Below are positions 19,165 to 27,469 of a DNA stretch of 64,000 nt, one piece after another. This DNA is from Mediterraneibacter gnavus ATCC 29149 (lineage in GTDB: Bacteria; Bacillota; Clostridia; Lachnospirales; Lachnospiraceae), in contig NZ_CP043051.1 in assembly GCF_008121495.1 (NCBI RefSeq), positions 2,189,001 to 2,253,000 on the forward strand, read 5' to 3'. The notes under the pieces are model-generated. The model was not told the origin of the DNA. It saw only the letters and a list, made by a program, of their open reading frames with translations, and searched no databases. The translations under genes and the position numbers were made by a program. Every line of letters starts with the position of its first letter. The stretch's first letter is position 1.

Positions 19165-20208
19165 ATGAACGTATTAGAAGTGAATTTTGAGAAAAAACTC
19201 AAGAACTTTCCCCTGCATATACAATTTCAGGCAGAAGGCGGATGTATCGGGATTCTGGGAGCTTCAGGCTGCGGAAAAAGTATGACATTCAAAGCGATTG
19301 CCGGAATCGAGACACCCGATTCGGGAAAAATCTGCCTGGGAAAACGGGAATTGTTTCACAGAGGTCATAAAGTAAATCTGCCGCCCAGAAAACGCAGTGT
19401 GGGATATTTGTTTCAGAGTTATGCCTTATTTCCCAATATGACAGTGTTTCAAAATATTGAAGCAGGAATCCAGGGAAAAAAGGCGGCGAAAAGAGAGCGG
19501 GCAATGGAAATGATGGAAAAATTTCATCTGTCAGAGCTGGCATCCGGCTATCCCGCCCGTCTTTCTGGAGGACAGCAGCAGAGAGTGGCCCTGGCGAGGA
19601 TACTGGCTTGTGAACCGGAACTGCTCCTTTTGGACGAGCCGTTTTCTGCACTGGACAGTTACTTAAAAGAAGAACTCCAGTTTGAGTTGAAACAACATCT
19701 CCGGGAGTTTGGAAAAACGACAATCATTGTAAGTCATGACCGGGATGAAATATACAAGTTGTGTGACAGAACGATGGTGATGGGCCAGGGCGAAATTCTG
19801 GTTTCAAAAGATACGAAAGAACTGTTTGAACAGCCGGAGCGTGTTATTGCAGCGAGGCTGACAGGATGTAAAAATATTTCGAGAGCGAAAAAGCGTGGAA
19901 TGCATAAAGTGTATGCAATGGATTGGGGCGTGGAACTGACGGTAGACCGGAAAGTTTCAGAAAAAATCACCCATGTAGGAATTCGGGCGCATGATTTTCA
20001 TCCGGCGGATACTTCGTCACATGATAGTGAGAATAAAATTCCGGTGGCTGTGGACCGCGAGGTACGCGCGCCGTTTGAGTGGACGATTTTATTTCGAAAC
20101 AGAGAAAATCCGAAAGAAAATATGTGGATGAAGATGGAGCGGGAACAGACACAGATCCCGCAGTGGGTACAGGTGGACCCGAAACGAATTTTGCTTTTAG
20201 AAGAATAG
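19165..20208 (+). CDS. modC: Molybdate ABC transporter ATP-binding protein
   Basis: This 347-residue ABC ATPase has Walker A GASGCGKS, the Q-loop FQSYALFP, signature LSGGQQQR, Walker B LLLLDEPFSALD and the switch His in IIVSHDRDE. The C-terminal extension of about 110 residues should hold the TOBE-like accessory region but is only weakly conserved. It drives molybdate import with ModB. An AGCCGGAGGTAGTACAG site precedes the ATG. Confidence 0.94.
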   Translation: MNVLEVNFEKKLKNFPLHIQFQAEGGCIGILGASGCGKSMTFKAIAGIETPDSGKICLGKRELFHRGHKVNLPPRKRSVGYLFQSYALFPNMTVFQNIEAGIQGKKAAKRERAMEMMEKFHLSELASGYPARLSGGQQQRVALARILACEPELLLLDEPFSALDSYLKEELQFELKQHLREFGKTTIIVSHDRDEIYKLCDRTMVMGQGEILVSKDTKELFEQPERVIAARLTGCKNISRAKKRGMHKVYAMDWGVELTVDRKVSEKITHVGIRAHDFHPADTSSHDSENKIPVAVDREVRAPFEWTILFRNRENPKENMWMKMEREQTQIPQWVQVDPKRILLLEE

Positions 20209-20221
20209 GAGGATGTGAGAG

Positions 20222-20569
20222 ATGTTTCATCCGACATTAAAAATTAAAATATATCAGGAAGATCTGGTATTTGGACCGGGACTGGTCATTTTGATGGAGC
20301 ACATTCTGGTGACGGAGTCCATGAAGGATGCCTGCGGGGAAATGGGAATGTCCTACAGCAAAGGCTGGAAGATCATCAACCGGGCAGAAAAAGAACTGGG
20401 CTATGAGTTGTTGGAGCGCAGGCACGGCGGAAAAAGCGGTGGAAAATGTACGGTGACAGAAAAAGGAAAGTCCCTGATGAAGCGCTATCGCCAGATGGAA
20501 AAAGAAACAAGGGACTGCCTGCAGAAGAGCTTTGAAAAGTATTTTCCGGAATATCAAAGGATTCGGTAG
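20222..20569 (+). CDS. ModE-like winged-helix repressor without molbindin domain
   Basis: This 115-residue protein matches the N-terminal DNA-binding part of ModE: ESMKDACGEMGMSYSKGWKIINRAEKELGYELLERRHGGKSGG. The C-terminal molybdate-binding di-mop domain of full ModE is absent. Such short forms are common in Clostridia. Placed last in modABC, it probably represses the operon through the inverted repeat at 17581-17612. How it senses molybdate without the mop domain is open. GAGGATGTGAG precedes the ATG. Confidence 0.88.
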   Translation: MFHPTLKIKIYQEDLVFGPGLVILMEHILVTESMKDACGEMGMSYSKGWKIINRAEKELGYELLERRHGGKSGGKCTVTEKGKSLMKRYRQMEKETRDCLQKSFEKYFPEYQRIR

Positions 20570-20645
20570 ATTTTCCTTTCATTCAGAAGTATAATAAAAA
20601 ACAGGCCACAGAACAAAACAGTGAGCCGGAAATGGAGGAAAAAAG

Positions 20646-21398
20646 ATGCCGAACTGGACAAGAGGACAGCTGAAAAACAATGCAAAGATGAATTTTTATA
20701 AAAATTACTGGATGTGCGTAGGCATGGCATTGATTTTGACACTTGTGCTGATGATGGAACCGGATGGACCGAAAAAAGAGATCATGTTGAAGATCAGAGA
20801 TTACACCGATATTCTTCCTGCTTATGGATATCAGGGCTGGTTGTCAAGTCTGTTTGATGGGTTGGGATACTGGTTTGGAGTATTATGGTCCGTTTTTTCA
20901 TTGTTTATTGCATTGGTACTGCTTCTGATCAAGATTGTTGTGGGAAACGTGGTCTATGTAGGCGGCATTCGTTTCTTTATTCAGAACAGGAGAGAGAATC
21001 CGTCTGCGGGAACTATATTTTTCGGATTTCAGAGTGGAAATTATGGAAACATCGCATTGACCATCTTTTTGAAAGATCTGTATACTGCACTTTGGACACT
21101 TTTGCTTGTCGTGCCGGGGATTATCAAGCACTATGAATATCGGATGATTCCATATATTCTGGCAGAGAATCCGACAATGCCAAGAGAAGAGGCATTTCAG
21201 ATCAGCCGCCGCATGATGATGGGGCAGAAAATGGATGTATTCGTATTAGATCTTTCATTTATCGGCTGGTTTATTTTAGAAAAGATTTCATTTGGACTGG
21301 CAGGATTATTTTTTGTAAGACCTTATTATGAGACTGTATTTGCAGAGCTGTATGAGGCAAATAAACAGAAGGCATACCGGGAAGGATATATCCGGTAA
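20646..21398 (+). CDS. DUF975 family membrane protein
   Basis: This 250-residue protein has about five hydrophobic stretches and the DUF975 start (WTRGQLKNNAKMNFYKNYW). A later MIPYILAENPTMPREEAFQISRRMMMGQK block is also typical. The function is unknown. The family is found as integral membrane proteins across Firmicutes. GGAGGAAAAAG precedes the ATG. It stands alone between the mod operon and an intergenic hairpin. Confidence 0.88.
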   Translation: MPNWTRGQLKNNAKMNFYKNYWMCVGMALILTLVLMMEPDGPKKEIMLKIRDYTDILPAYGYQGWLSSLFDGLGYWFGVLWSVFSLFIALVLLLIKIVVGNVVYVGGIRFFIQNRRENPSAGTIFFGFQSGNYGNIALTIFLKDLYTALWTLLLVVPGIIKHYEYRMIPYILAENPTMPREEAFQISRRMMMGQKMDVFVLDLSFIGWFILEKISFGLAGLFFVRPYYETVFAELYEANKQKAYREGYIR

Positions 21399-21408
21399 TA
21401 TGAAAAGG

Positions 21409-21439
21409 GGCTGCATCAGGACTTTCATCCTGTGCAGCC
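21409..21439 (+). terminator. Hairpin after DUF975 gene
   Basis: GGCTGCA (21409-21415) pairs with TGCAGCC (21433-21439), and an inner AGGA/TCCT pair lengthens the stem. The following sequence has few T residues, so termination may be partial. The rest of the gap to 21661 shows no convincing gene. Confidence 0.5.
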
Positions 21440-21661
21440 TTGAGAAAAGGGAAAATTTATCTAAAATTAGGTAATGTCAAAAATAAATATCTGGGCGAAG
21501 TCCAATGACCACAGATGCGCTGCATGTGCAGCCATCGTCTTCTGTTTTTGTTGATAGATATAGAATACCAGTGAATTGTGAATGAGATGTGACAAGAAGT
21601 GAAAAAATATCTTAATTAAATGTAATGAAAGTATAAAAAGGAGCTTATAGATTTTTTAGAA

Positions 21662-21967
21662 TTAGGAAGTCTGATTGACGAGATGCATCGTGTTTTTGGA
21701 AACAGAGTTCCAGAAATCCCTGCGTGCATCGTACTGCTCCAAAAGCCAGGAAATCGCAGCATCCATTCCATCCTCGGTCATGGGAAATGTATTCTGTGTT
21801 TTTTGTTCGTCTGGTGTCTTTTCAAATGACCATGGCTCCGGATATACAAATACGAGAAAGTTTTCTTTTGTATCGTCAGCACAAAAATAATAGCGCATTC
21901 CAAAATGAGAACCTGAAAAGGGTTCTTTTTTTAATCCTTTGACAGGGATGAGTTTCTTATCGATCAT
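21662..21967 (-). CDS. Hypothetical protein, 101 residues
   Basis: No family is recognised with confidence. The AGGAGGGAACACC site before MIDKKLIPVKG fixes the start at 21967; a longer in-frame reading upstream lacks a ribosome site. The protein is acidic-aromatic (FGMRYYFCADDTKENFLVFVYPEPWSFE) with a C-terminal AISWLLEQYDARRDFW helix, cytosolic by appearance, and has no signal or membrane segment. It is a single leftward gene beside the interrupted transporter gene. Confidence 0.7.
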   Translation of the reverse strand: MIDKKLIPVKGLKKEPFSGSHFGMRYYFCADDTKENFLVFVYPEPWSFEKTPDEQKTQNTFPMTEDGMDAAISWLLEQYDARRDFWNSVSKNTMHLVNQTS

Positions 21968-22197
21968 GGTGTTCCCTCCTGAAAAGTTATTAACTATAGA
22001 GTAACACTGCATCAGAGAAGATGCAAGAATAAAAGGACAAAAGGAAAGAGCCACATTTCTGTGACTCAAAGGGGGGAAAAAGTTTATGAAAAAGTGTTCT
22101 GTTCTTTTGAACAATTATAGTATAAAAAGAAATTGTGTAAAAAATGTGATATAAATTTGAATCTAATGTTAATAAAACCAAAAGAAATTGTGAAGCA

Positions 22198-22992
22198 CTA
22201 ATTTTGTCCGGCATTTTCTGCAAAATCAGTTGTGACCAGTTTTTCATAAGGAGCGCGGGCCTTCAGCTCGCCGGCGCTTTCCAGGATATCCTGGAGCAGT
22301 TCAAAGCTGTCACGTTCAAAGATCAGATTTTCTTTCCAGGAATCCTGCTCATAATAGCGGGATACGATGGTTGTGATCGTGGAAAGGTCTGTTTCCGGGA
22401 ATTGCGGTTCAATGATTTTGGCAATCTCTTCCGGAGAATGTGTCTGTACGTAGTCCATTCCCTTTTGCAGGGCATTTACAAATCCCTGAATAGTATCTGA
22501 ATGTTCACTGATATAGCTTTTGCGGGCACTGAAAGCGGTATAAGGAATGTATCCGCTGTCGGTTCCGAGAGAAGCGACCACATATCCTTTCTGGCCTGTT
22601 TCCAGGGATGTGGCTCCGGGTTCAAATTCTACGGTATAGTCGGCCTGACCTTCTGAGAATGCGGCGGCAGTGGAACCAAAATCAATGTTTTGTACAATGT
22701 TCAGATCGGTTTTCGGATCCATACCGTGTTGCTTTAAGATATATTCAAAAACCATTTCCGGCATTCCGCCCTTTCGTCCGCCAAGTACAGTGCTTCCTTT
22801 TAAATCTGTCCACTCAAAATCGGGCCTCTCTTCTCTGGCAACAAGAAAATTGCCTGCGCGCTGGGTGAGCTGGGCAAAGTTTACAACAAAGTCAGAAGCG
22901 CCTTCGTTATACGTGTAAATGGAAGCTTCCGACCCCATAAATCCGATATCTGCTTCACCAGAAAGTACAGCAGTCATCGTTTTGTCGGCTCC
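22198..22992 (-). pseudogene. 3' part of NMT1/SsuA-like ABC transporter substrate-binding lipoprotein, split by prophage
   Basis: This is the C-terminal about 265 residues of a periplasmic-binding-like protein of the NMT1/SsuA group (thiamine precursor, sulfonate or nitrate type). The frame reads from the att core as FGADKTMTAVLSGEADIGFMGSEAS, continuing the 5' half left at 58,045-58,283. With the phage removed the joined gene gives LVTGFGADKTM and about 344 residues, a normal length. The interruption is therefore reversible rather than decay. A GTG/ATG inside this part might still start translation, but without the lipoprotein signal it would not be exported. Confidence 0.9.
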
Positions 22993-22996
22993 AAAT
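22991..22996 (+). other. attL core
   Basis: CCAAAT is the direct repeat shared with attR (58039-58044). To its left lies host coding sequence. To its right lies the phage arm GGGGCTAAAC followed by ACTTAGTACAAA (23007-23018). Crossover most likely occurs at the central AA of AAAT. Confidence 0.85.
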
Positions 22997-23023
22997 GGGG
23001 CTAAACACTTAGTACAAAACAGA

Positions 23024-24427
23024 TTATAAAAAATCTACAGCTTTAATCGTATTGTCATCATTTAGGTAAATCTCCTGTATTGTGGATCGCCAAAAAGAAC
23101 GCCTGTTTTCGAGCGAAAGAGAGTTGTACATCTGCCGAAAATCAGTTTGCAGCAATTCTTCTATGTATCGTGTATTGCGAGCTTCTTCTTTTTGTTGGCA
23201 TGGGTTGGAAGAATGCACGTATTCTTCTTCGAGCCGGTTGTATTCCGTATCGTAATATTCAAAAGAGATCCGCCCCTTTTGAAATAACAAATTTAATCGT
23301 TCCATTTCTTTTCTAAGCTTTTTCGGATCTTTCGCTTTCTTTTGCTTTTTTAACTCTTCGCTGATCTGGTTGGTGCGGACCTTATACTTTTCGTACTCTC
23401 TTTCAAGATTTTCGAGCAGATATTTTTCGATAAGGTTCTGGCTTACCCTATGCCTATACGTGCAAATATGATCAATAAGCGCTCTGTTGCAACGGTAGTA
23501 GCAGTATGTTCTTTTTTCTCCGGTTTTACGGTTGATAATTGATGAGCATCCGGTGCCAACTAATTTCTGTCCGCACACAGGACAGCGCATCAAACCTGTA
23601 AATAGGTATATTCTACCAGACGGCGTGTTTTTAATATTTCTTTTCGATATAGTTTGCATCTCATCCCATTCTTTTTCTGACAGGTATGCTGGACAATAAG
23701 GGTATCCTCTGTACGTCCCTTTATAAAATTCGCTGGATAACATCGTCCGTAACATGCCATAGCTAAAATCAATTCCATAGGTTTCCTGCATGTACCGGAT
23801 AGCGCCCTTCTTGGAGTTATGATTTCTAAAATATTCAAAAAAATCTTCCACCATGTGTTCTGTTTCCGAATCTTTAACCATGCATTTCTTTCCATCTACA
23901 ACACCTGTTTTATAACCAAAAGGCATATTTGCATCTCCAAATATTAGCTTTTTCTGTCTTATAGATGCTTCATTCACAAATTTAATTCGCTCGGATGTGG
24001 TGTCTACTTCGTTTTGACCGATCGACAGCACTACATTTAACTGCAATCGTCCGTCTCTGGTCTCCATGTTTATTCCTGGCTCGGAAACCGAGATCCAACG
24101 CACTCCATGCTCATCAAGTACATCCTGGACCTTATAGAAATCTGACAGATTTCGAAACCATCTGTCGAGTCTCCAGAAAATTATCACATCAATTTTATCC
24201 CTTTTTACGTCCTCTACAAGAGCGTGTATGGCTTTTCTTTTCTTCAATTCTTTTCTGGCAGTCTTTCCCTCGTCCGCATAGACACCTACTATAGACATAT
24301 TGTTGTCTGTTGCGTATTGCTCCAGGCATTCTTTCTGTGCTTGCAGAGACTTGCCATGTACGCTCTGCTCAAATGTGGAGACGCGGATGTATATGGCACA
24401 CCGCAGTATTTTTTCTGGCATTTGCAT
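23024..24427 (-). CDS. Large serine recombinase (phage integrase)
   Basis: This 467-residue site-specific recombinase has its catalytic Ser in the N-terminal IYIRVSTFEQS and a resolvase core to about residue 150 (WRLDRWFRN). A recombinase domain follows, then a zinc ribbon (RCPVCGQKL ... CYYRCNRA) and a coiled coil (EELKKQKKAKDPKKLRKEMERL) used for synapsis control. The frame is open further upstream, but AAAGGAGAGTG precedes MQMPEKIL at 24427. It lies 6 bp from the attP arm at the left end. It integrates the phage into the lipoprotein gene. No separate directionality factor is recognised. Confidence 0.95.
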   Translation of the reverse strand: MQMPEKILRCAIYIRVSTFEQSVHGKSLQAQKECLEQYATDNNMSIVGVYADEGKTARKELKKRKAIHALVEDVKRDKIDVIIFWRLDRWFRNLSDFYKVQDVLDEHGVRWISVSEPGINMETRDGRLQLNVVLSIGQNEVDTTSERIKFVNEASIRQKKLIFGDANMPFGYKTGVVDGKKCMVKDSETEHMVEDFFEYFRNHNSKKGAIRYMQETYGIDFSYGMLRTMLSSEFYKGTYRGYPYCPAYLSEKEWDEMQTISKRNIKNTPSGRIYLFTGLMRCPVCGQKLVGTGCSSIINRKTGEKRTYCYYRCNRALIDHICTYRHRVSQNLIEKYLLENLEREYEKYKVRTNQISEELKKQKKAKDPKKLRKEMERLNLLFQKGRISFEYYDTEYNRLEEEYVHSSNPCQQKEEARNTRYIEELLQTDFRQMYNSLSLENRRSFWRSTIQEIYLNDDNTIKAVDFL

Positions 24428-24596
24428 CACTCTCCTTTTGTAAAATATATTTAAAATTGGTACAAAAATAACAGCCAGCGCAAAACATATGTTCCGCTTG
24501 CGTGACTGCCCCGAAGATGATACAATATTCGTGGATTTCAATCGCATATCTTCGGATATGTATACCGTCTCTGTTGGCGCAGGGGCGGTTTTTATT

Positions 24597-25622
24597 TTAT
24601 TGTGGTGGATGGCAAATGCCGCACGGTTCATAAACTCCGCGTACCTCAGACAGATGTTTTTCTATCTTAGATTTCAAAGTTCTGCATCCAGCGCTATGAT
24701 ACTTTGCCCCAGTGTTTGTTATATACACGATGGGGTCATCTTGGCTTTGCTGTGCAGCCTGCTCTTGTGCTGCTTGCGCTGCAGCTTGCTCTTGTGCAAT
24801 CCTTTCCTGTTCAGCAGCCGCAGCCTGTTCTTGCTCGATACGCGCCTGTTCAGCTGCTTGAGCTTCCTGTTCCAACCTAATCCGTTCTTCTTCCTCGGCT
24901 TTTATTCTCGCTTCTTCTTCCGGATCTATAACGGTAATAGTTTTCGAACTGCTTTTAATTTCTCCATTCGCCGTAAAAAATAGTGATGCATTCCCAGAAC
25001 CCGTAAATGTAATGACGGCTTTTCCGTCCTTATATTCGAGATCTGCGATATTATTTTCGGATAATTCCAAGCTTTCGATTTTTGCGTCCGACGGGCTTGG
25101 AGTAATTTTCACCTCCGTTACATCTCCGATATTAAATTCTTCTTTCCCCCACTCTGCAGATATAGAGTTCAATTCAGACGGAGATCCAAGCCATATAAAG
25201 ATAATTAGAGATGTTGCAAACACAATCGAGCATATCACAGTATTCCTGATCCTGTATGGCCGGAATTTTTTGGATACAACACAGTATATCAATGCCGGTA
25301 TCGCTGGTATCCATAAAAAAGAATACACTACAAGTGCAATAGAGAGCATTATCAGCAATGCAATAACACTAAGGCATCCACCACCACTCTTATTCGATGC
25401 TTTACTCATTGTTTTCCCCTTTTTTTCTTTAGTTTTTCCGTTTTTGGTTTCTGTGTAATACAGTCCGCTCCCTGGAATTCCAAAGCTTTTTGTCCGTTTT
25501 CCATCAGAATTAACAGTGTAGTGAATTCCTTTTCCACCAAACGTGAAGCTATGGCTATTCTTGTTAAGATTAAACTTTATACCGGGAGCAATTTTAAAAC
25601 TTTTTCTGAAACGAAATCCCAT
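24597..25622 (-). CDS. DUF4236 membrane protein with coiled coil and zinc-finger-like tail
   Basis: This 341-residue mosaic has a DUF4236 domain at about 1-60 (GFRFRKSFKIAPGIKFNLNK). About three membrane spans follow at 85-150, then a BIG/Ig-like extracytoplasmic stretch at 150-235. A long Glu/Gln/Ala coiled coil spans 236-295. The short C-terminal domain (KYHSAGCRTLK ... PCGICHPP) resembles Ada-type Cys/His metal-binding tails. It is expressed leftward in the lysogeny end next to integrase, so it is probably a cargo gene active in lysogens. A role in superinfection exclusion is possible but unproven. Confidence 0.75.
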   Translation of the reverse strand: MGFRFRKSFKIAPGIKFNLNKNSHSFTFGGKGIHYTVNSDGKRTKSFGIPGSGLYYTETKNGKTKEKKGKTMSKASNKSGGGCLSVIALLIMLSIALVVYSFLWIPAIPALIYCVVSKKFRPYRIRNTVICSIVFATSLIIFIWLGSPSELNSISAEWGKEEFNIGDVTEVKITPSPSDAKIESLELSENNIADLEYKDGKAVITFTGSGNASLFFTANGEIKSSSKTITVIDPEEEARIKAEEEERIRLEQEAQAAEQARIEQEQAAAAEQERIAQEQAAAQAAQEQAAQQSQDDPIVYITNTGAKYHSAGCRTLKSKIEKHLSEVRGVYEPCGICHPPQ

Positions 25623-25721
25623 TCCTTTCTTAATTCACCTTCTTTTTCTCTCCTGTACTTTTCCCGCAATTTATATATAAACGCCGAAGCGGTTATATCA
25701 TTACCATTATTTACCTGTAGT

Positions 25722-25746
25722 TTCCAGATTTGGAATATACTACAAT
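25722..25746 (+). promoter_or_regulatory. Inverted repeat and -10 box for the HTH gene, possible leaderless start
   Basis: TTCCA (25722-25726) and TGGAA (25731-25735) form a small palindrome, flanked by GTAG and CTAC. TACAAT at 25741-25746 is a -10 candidate only 9 bp before the ATG, and no ribosome site is visible. The -35 is weak. Confidence 0.4.
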
Positions 25747-25755
25747 AATTACACT

Positions 25756-25953
25756 ATGAAAATACTACTCGATAAGATCATGCACGATAAAAACCTATCT
25801 ACTCGGCAAGTATCCATTGCAACTGGAATATCAAAATCAACGATTAACCGCATTGCAAATGGTAAAATATCGCCGACAGCTGACACGCTGGAATTGCTTG
25901 CCAAGGGCTTAAAAGTCCGAATTTCCGACCTTATCGACTCTCCATATCAATAA
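25756..25953 (+). CDS. XRE family HTH regulator, 65 residues
   Basis: This is a minimal Cro/CI-type helix-turn-helix protein. The STRQVSIATGISKSTINRIANGKISPTADTLELLAKGL stretch is the complete five-helix domain. It diverges from the DUF4236 gene and lies upstream of the LexA-box unit. No Shine-Dalgarno is visible and a -10 box is 9 bp before the ATG, so a leaderless mRNA is possible. It may control the DUF4236 cargo gene or the lysogeny choice. Targets are unknown. Confidence 0.85.
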   Translation: MKILLDKIMHDKNLSTRQVSIATGISKSTINRIANGKISPTADTLELLAKGLKVRISDLIDSPYQ

Positions 25954-26049
25954 GTGTCCCACATCTGGGACGATTGTCCATTTTCGCGTAAGTTTCCCGA
26001 ATTTTAACTGTTTATTTAATAGAGGGCAAAACATTGCCACAAAATAATA

Positions 26050-26100
26050 GAACAAATGTTCGAACAAAATATTGATTTTTGTCCCCTGAGATAGTATTAT
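26050..26100 (+). promoter_or_regulatory. LexA-like box and promoter
   Basis: GAACAAATGTTC (26050-26061) fits the Gram-positive SOS core GAAC-N4-GTTC. Ten bp later come TTGATT (-35, 26072-26077), a 17-bp spacer and TATTAT (-10, 26095-26100). This would make the following small gene DNA-damage inducible. Confidence 0.65.
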
Positions 26101-26149
26101 ATGTTCAGGGATTTCGAACGAGTGTTTTTGTAGTTAGGAGGGACTCACG

Positions 26150-26260
26150 ATGGACGAATTAAATATCTTGTTATCCAAGCTCAACGGTAATGATTATAAA
26201 ATCATCCGGCAGCTTGTTTCGATATTACATAGGTATCTGGAGCGAAGAGGGAGACTTTAG
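26150..26260 (+). CDS. Small protein, 36 residues, under SOS-like promoter
   Basis: The frame reads MDELNILLSKLNGNDY and ends RYLERRGRL. The TTAGGAGGG site 8-9 nt upstream and a full promoter with a LexA-like box support expression. It is one amphipathic, Leu-rich helix pair with a basic end and resembles no family I can name. It converges on the repressor gene with a 4-bp overlap of the stop codons. An SOS-induced peptide that opposes the repressor would suit this position, which is inference only. Confidence 0.6.
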   Translation: MDELNILLSKLNGNDYKIIRQLVSILHRYLERRGRL

Positions 26261-26649
26261 TCTTCCCCTTTTTTATTCAATCCAGATCCTACGCTTTTAA
26301 AATACTCTCTTATAACAAGTTTTGACTTCTCATCCATTTCCTGATATTTCTTCATCATTTCTATAATAATATCGTAAAAAGGATTTCCGACGCCGTCGTA
26401 TTCAAGCAAGTCTTCTACGTAGTGGCCTACTTCATCAGATGGCTGTTTAAACATTTCTCCATTTCCGGATCTTAACCACTCTTCGTTCACGCTGTATTTA
26501 TTGCATAAATCAGAAATAACTCTATCACTCGGAATTGCTTTTCCTATTTCATATGTAGCAATCGTATTTCTTTTTAATCCAAGTTTATCAGCAAGTTCTT
26601 GCTGCGTTATTCCTATTGTCTTGCGCAGCTCTTTTATGCGCTCATTCAT
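26257..26649 (-). CDS. CI-like XRE repressor
   Basis: This 130-residue protein has an N-terminal helix-turn-helix (GITQQELADKLGLKRNTIATYEIGKAIP). Its C-terminal part has no LexA-like Ser/Lys protease, so induction cannot be by self-cleavage and should need an antirepressor. AGGAGG is 7 nt before the ATG at 26649, which rules out the GTG 6 bp upstream. It is read from a consensus promoter opposite the early promoter and is the best candidate for the immunity repressor. Confidence 0.88.
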   Translation of the reverse strand: MNERIKELRKTIGITQQELADKLGLKRNTIATYEIGKAIPSDRVISDLCNKYSVNEEWLRSGNGEMFKQPSDEVGHYVEDLLEYDGVGNPFYDIIIEMMKKYQEMDEKSKLVIREYFKSVGSGLNKKGED

Positions 26650-26673
26650 TGGCACACCTCCTATTCAATGTAG

Positions 26674-26764
26674 ATTATAAACTACAGAGAGATAAATGTC
26701 AATTAAAAAATGTTGAAAAAATCAACAAAAAGGTATTGACAAAGTTGATTAACCGACGTACAAT
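26674..26764. promoter_or_regulatory. Lysis-lysogeny switch: two consensus divergent promoters with operator
   Basis: Leftward: TTGACA (complement of 26697-26702), 17 bp, TATAAT (complement of 26674-26679), which drives the repressor. Rightward: TTGACA (26736-26741), 17 bp, TACAAT (26759-26764), which drives the early genes. Between the -35 boxes lies TGTTGA-N5-TCAACA (26711-26727), a perfect palindrome. GTTGA recurs at 26744 inside the rightward spacer, a likely second half-site. Confidence 0.85.
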
Positions 26765-26818
26765 AGTCGTACAACAACAAAACAACAACACAAACAAACC
26801 GAAAGTGAGGAAATGGAA

Positions 26819-27094
26819 ATGAAAACAAAAGAAGAATTTGGATTTTACATTAGAAAGACAGTTATAAAAAATCTGCTATCAGCTCACAGGAAGATATCAG
26901 ATCGCGGGAATGTGAAATCTCTTATTATTTTAACAAAATTTATTTTAAAGATTTCCAATCAATTCAATGATATGTTGATTGATCTTGGGCTTGAAGAAAA
27001 TGACAACAGCTCTGATAAACCGCCGGACGCATTCTGGCACTGTAATGCAGCCGAAGCCGGTTCCGAGCCCGGAAATGCAGAGGACAGAATATAA
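26819..27094 (+). CDS. Hypothetical early phage protein, 91 residues
   Basis: This is the first gene of the rightward early operon, starting about 55 bp after the promoter. A GTGAGGA site favours the ATG at 26819 over the one 6 bp earlier. The sequence is basic at the start (IRKTVIKNLLSAHRKISDRG) and acidic at the end. No domain is recognised. It holds the position of cro in other phages, but no helix-turn-helix can be seen with confidence. Confidence 0.7.
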   Translation: MKTKEEFGFYIRKTVIKNLLSAHRKISDRGNVKSLIILTKFILKISNQFNDMLIDLGLEENDNSSDKPPDAFWHCNAAEAGSEPGNAEDRI

Positions 27095-27112
27095 GGAAGG
27101 AGGAGTGAAGAG

Positions 27113-27469
27113 ATGCATGAAATTTTTTGCACACGCAAAACATTTTTAAAAGGAGAATCCATCGCAGCAATATCTTTTGAGCTTCCCGAAAAAGAGTGGG
27201 AAGAATTGAAAGAAACGCAAGGATGGCAATTCGTAGAAAGATTTTTAAATCGAAAGAGAAAAGGGGTTGTAAATAATTTCGAACTTTTAAAAGCGATTAG
27301 TGCTGAACGAGAATTCAGTGAGATGATCATTGCGTTGGCGGAAGAATTTAAAACGCCTGAAAAGCTGGAAGAGGCTTTAAAAAAGGAAATTTCAGAGGAA
27401 GAGCTGCGACATACATTAGAAGCAGCTCAAGAAAGTGATTATCCTCTATTCTTTTCAGGCATGCAGTAA
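27113..27469 (+). CDS. Hypothetical early phage protein, 118 residues
   Basis: An AGGAGGAGTGAAGAG site precedes the ATG. The protein is Glu/Lys-rich and mostly helical (EEFKTPEKLEEALKKEISEEELRHTLEAAQES) with no recognised domain. Its 3' end overlaps the opposite-strand gene ending at 27439 by 31 bp, so the two mRNAs are complementary at their tails. Confidence 0.7.
   Translation: MHEIFCTRKTFLKGESIAAISFELPEKEWEELKETQGWQFVERFLNRKRKGVVNNFELLKAISAEREFSEMIIALAEEFKTPEKLEEALKKEISEEELRHTLEAAQESDYPLFFSGMQ

Noticed and set aside
21968..22114. N-terminal extension of the 101-residue hypothetical gene
   Set aside because: The added 49 residues have no ribosome site, while AGGAGGG is well placed for the start at 21967.
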